A stretch of DNA of 7,564 nucleotides, taken from positions 1 to 7,564 of the forward strand of contig DIDB01000179.1 of assembly GCA_002417905.1 (NCBI GenBank). Reading direction: 5' to 3'. Below the pieces are notes generated by a model, which was not told the origin of the DNA, ran no database searches, and was given only the letters and a program-made list of their open reading frames with translations. Both the position numbers and the translations under genes were made by a program. Shown here piece by piece: positions 7,195 to 7,564 of this stretch. Position 1 is the first letter of the stretch, and every line of letters starts with the position of its first letter. Source of the stretch: Pseudomonadaceae bacterium UBA5811. Its GTDB lineage: Bacteria; Pseudomonadota; Gammaproteobacteria; Pseudomonadales; Pseudomonadaceae.

Positions 7195-7564
7195 GTCTGG
7201 ATTTCTCCCTGGTAGAAACATTGGTGGCTGGCGTCGATGAAGTAGGCCGGGGACCGCTGTGCGGTCCGGTAGTTACGGCTGCGGTCATTCTTGATCCGGC
7301 CCGGCCGATTGCCGGGCTGAATGATTCAAAAAAACTCACCGAAGCCCGGCGCAACCGGCTGTTTGATGAAATCTGCCCGAAAGCACTGGCCTGGAGTCTT
7401 GGCCGGGCCGGGGTGGAGGAAATCGCCCGGCCGCATATCCTGCAGGCAACCCTGCTGGCCCTGCAGCGGGCCGTCGCTGGTCCGACGGTGGGTCCGTCCC
7501 CGGGACGGGTCGGTGGTAACTGCTGCCCGGTGCTGCCCATGCCCTGCTCGGCGATTTTCCGGGG
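7185..7564 (+). CDS. rnhB: RnhB, ribonuclease HII (3'-truncated by the window end)
   Basis: RNase HII nicks the RNA strand of RNA-DNA hybrids and removes misincorporated ribonucleotides. About 126 codons are visible of a usual 200 or so. The N-terminus is typical: [20 protein letters not shown] carries the catalytic Asp18-Glu19, and LNDSKKL and AWSLGRA follow. From about residue 82 the match decays: the usual I-D-x-x-N-I-L-Q-A becomes IARPHILQA. The usual D-G-N-R-C-P becomes GGNCCP, so the third catalytic aspartate is Gly at codon 110 (GGT, 7512-7514). PVLPMP after it fits the family again. The frame stays open to the end. The start ATG overlaps the end of lpxB by 10 nt, with AGG at 7171-7173 as a weak ribosome binding site. 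Identity is sure; the integrity of the right part is doubtful. Confidence 0.9.
   Translation, partial: MQLGLDFSLVETLVAGVDEVGRGPLCGPVVTAAVILDPARPIAGLNDSKKLTEARRNRLFDEICPKALAWSLGRAGVEEIARPHILQATLLALQRAVAGPTVGPSPGRVGGNCCPVLPMPCSAIFR

Noticed and set aside
6956..7540. A 194-codon minus-strand open frame across the lpxB-rnhB junction.
   Set aside because: It lies antisense to two recognised genes, has an Arg/Pro/Ala-rich composition typical of GC-rich shadow frames, and shows no motif.

Overview
The window is a compact, plus-strand run of envelope-biogenesis genes in the order rseP, bamA, skp, lpxD, fabZ, lpxB, rnhB. This is the well-known gammaproteobacterial cluster that in most relatives reads dxr-rseP-bamA-skp-lpxD-fabZ-lpxA-lpxB-rnhB-dnaE. 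The DNA is GC-rich (about 60% by eye). The FabZ, Skp and BamA proteins look, from memory, closest to Pseudomonas and related Pseudomonadales. Arginine codon choice leans to CGG rather than the CGC I would expect of Pseudomonas, so I would not name a genus.

Layout: bases 1-10 may hold the last codons of an upstream gene. They are followed by RseP (site-2 protease, 450 aa), a 57-nt gap, BamA (outer-membrane protein insertase, 780 aa), a 35-nt gap, Skp (periplasmic chaperone, GTG start, 167 aa), LpxD (354 aa, overlapping the Skp stop by one base), a 90-nt structured gap, FabZ (146 aa), a 146-nt structured gap, LpxB (384 aa), and a 3'-truncated RnhB that overlaps the LpxB end by 10 nt. No gap exceeds 300 nt. 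No tRNA, rRNA, CRISPR array, insertion sequence or convincing intrinsic terminator was seen, and no minus-strand gene is supported.

The genes form one functional theme. RseP releases the envelope-stress sigma factor by intramembrane proteolysis. BamA and Skp deliver and insert outer-membrane proteins. LpxD and LpxB make lipid A, while FabZ competes for the same hydroxyacyl-ACP pool to make phospholipid acyl chains. Key residues of each complete enzyme are present.

The most notable feature is an absence: lpxA, which normally lies between fabZ and lpxB, is missing. In its place is a 146-nt spacer that holds an 11-bp perfect palindrome resembling a motif I associate with REP/RAYT elements, plus two stem-loops. 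No LpxA remnant is readable in it. The second oddity is the far right end, where RnhB departs sharply from its family and loses a catalytic aspartate. Poor sequence quality at a contig end is the likeliest cause.
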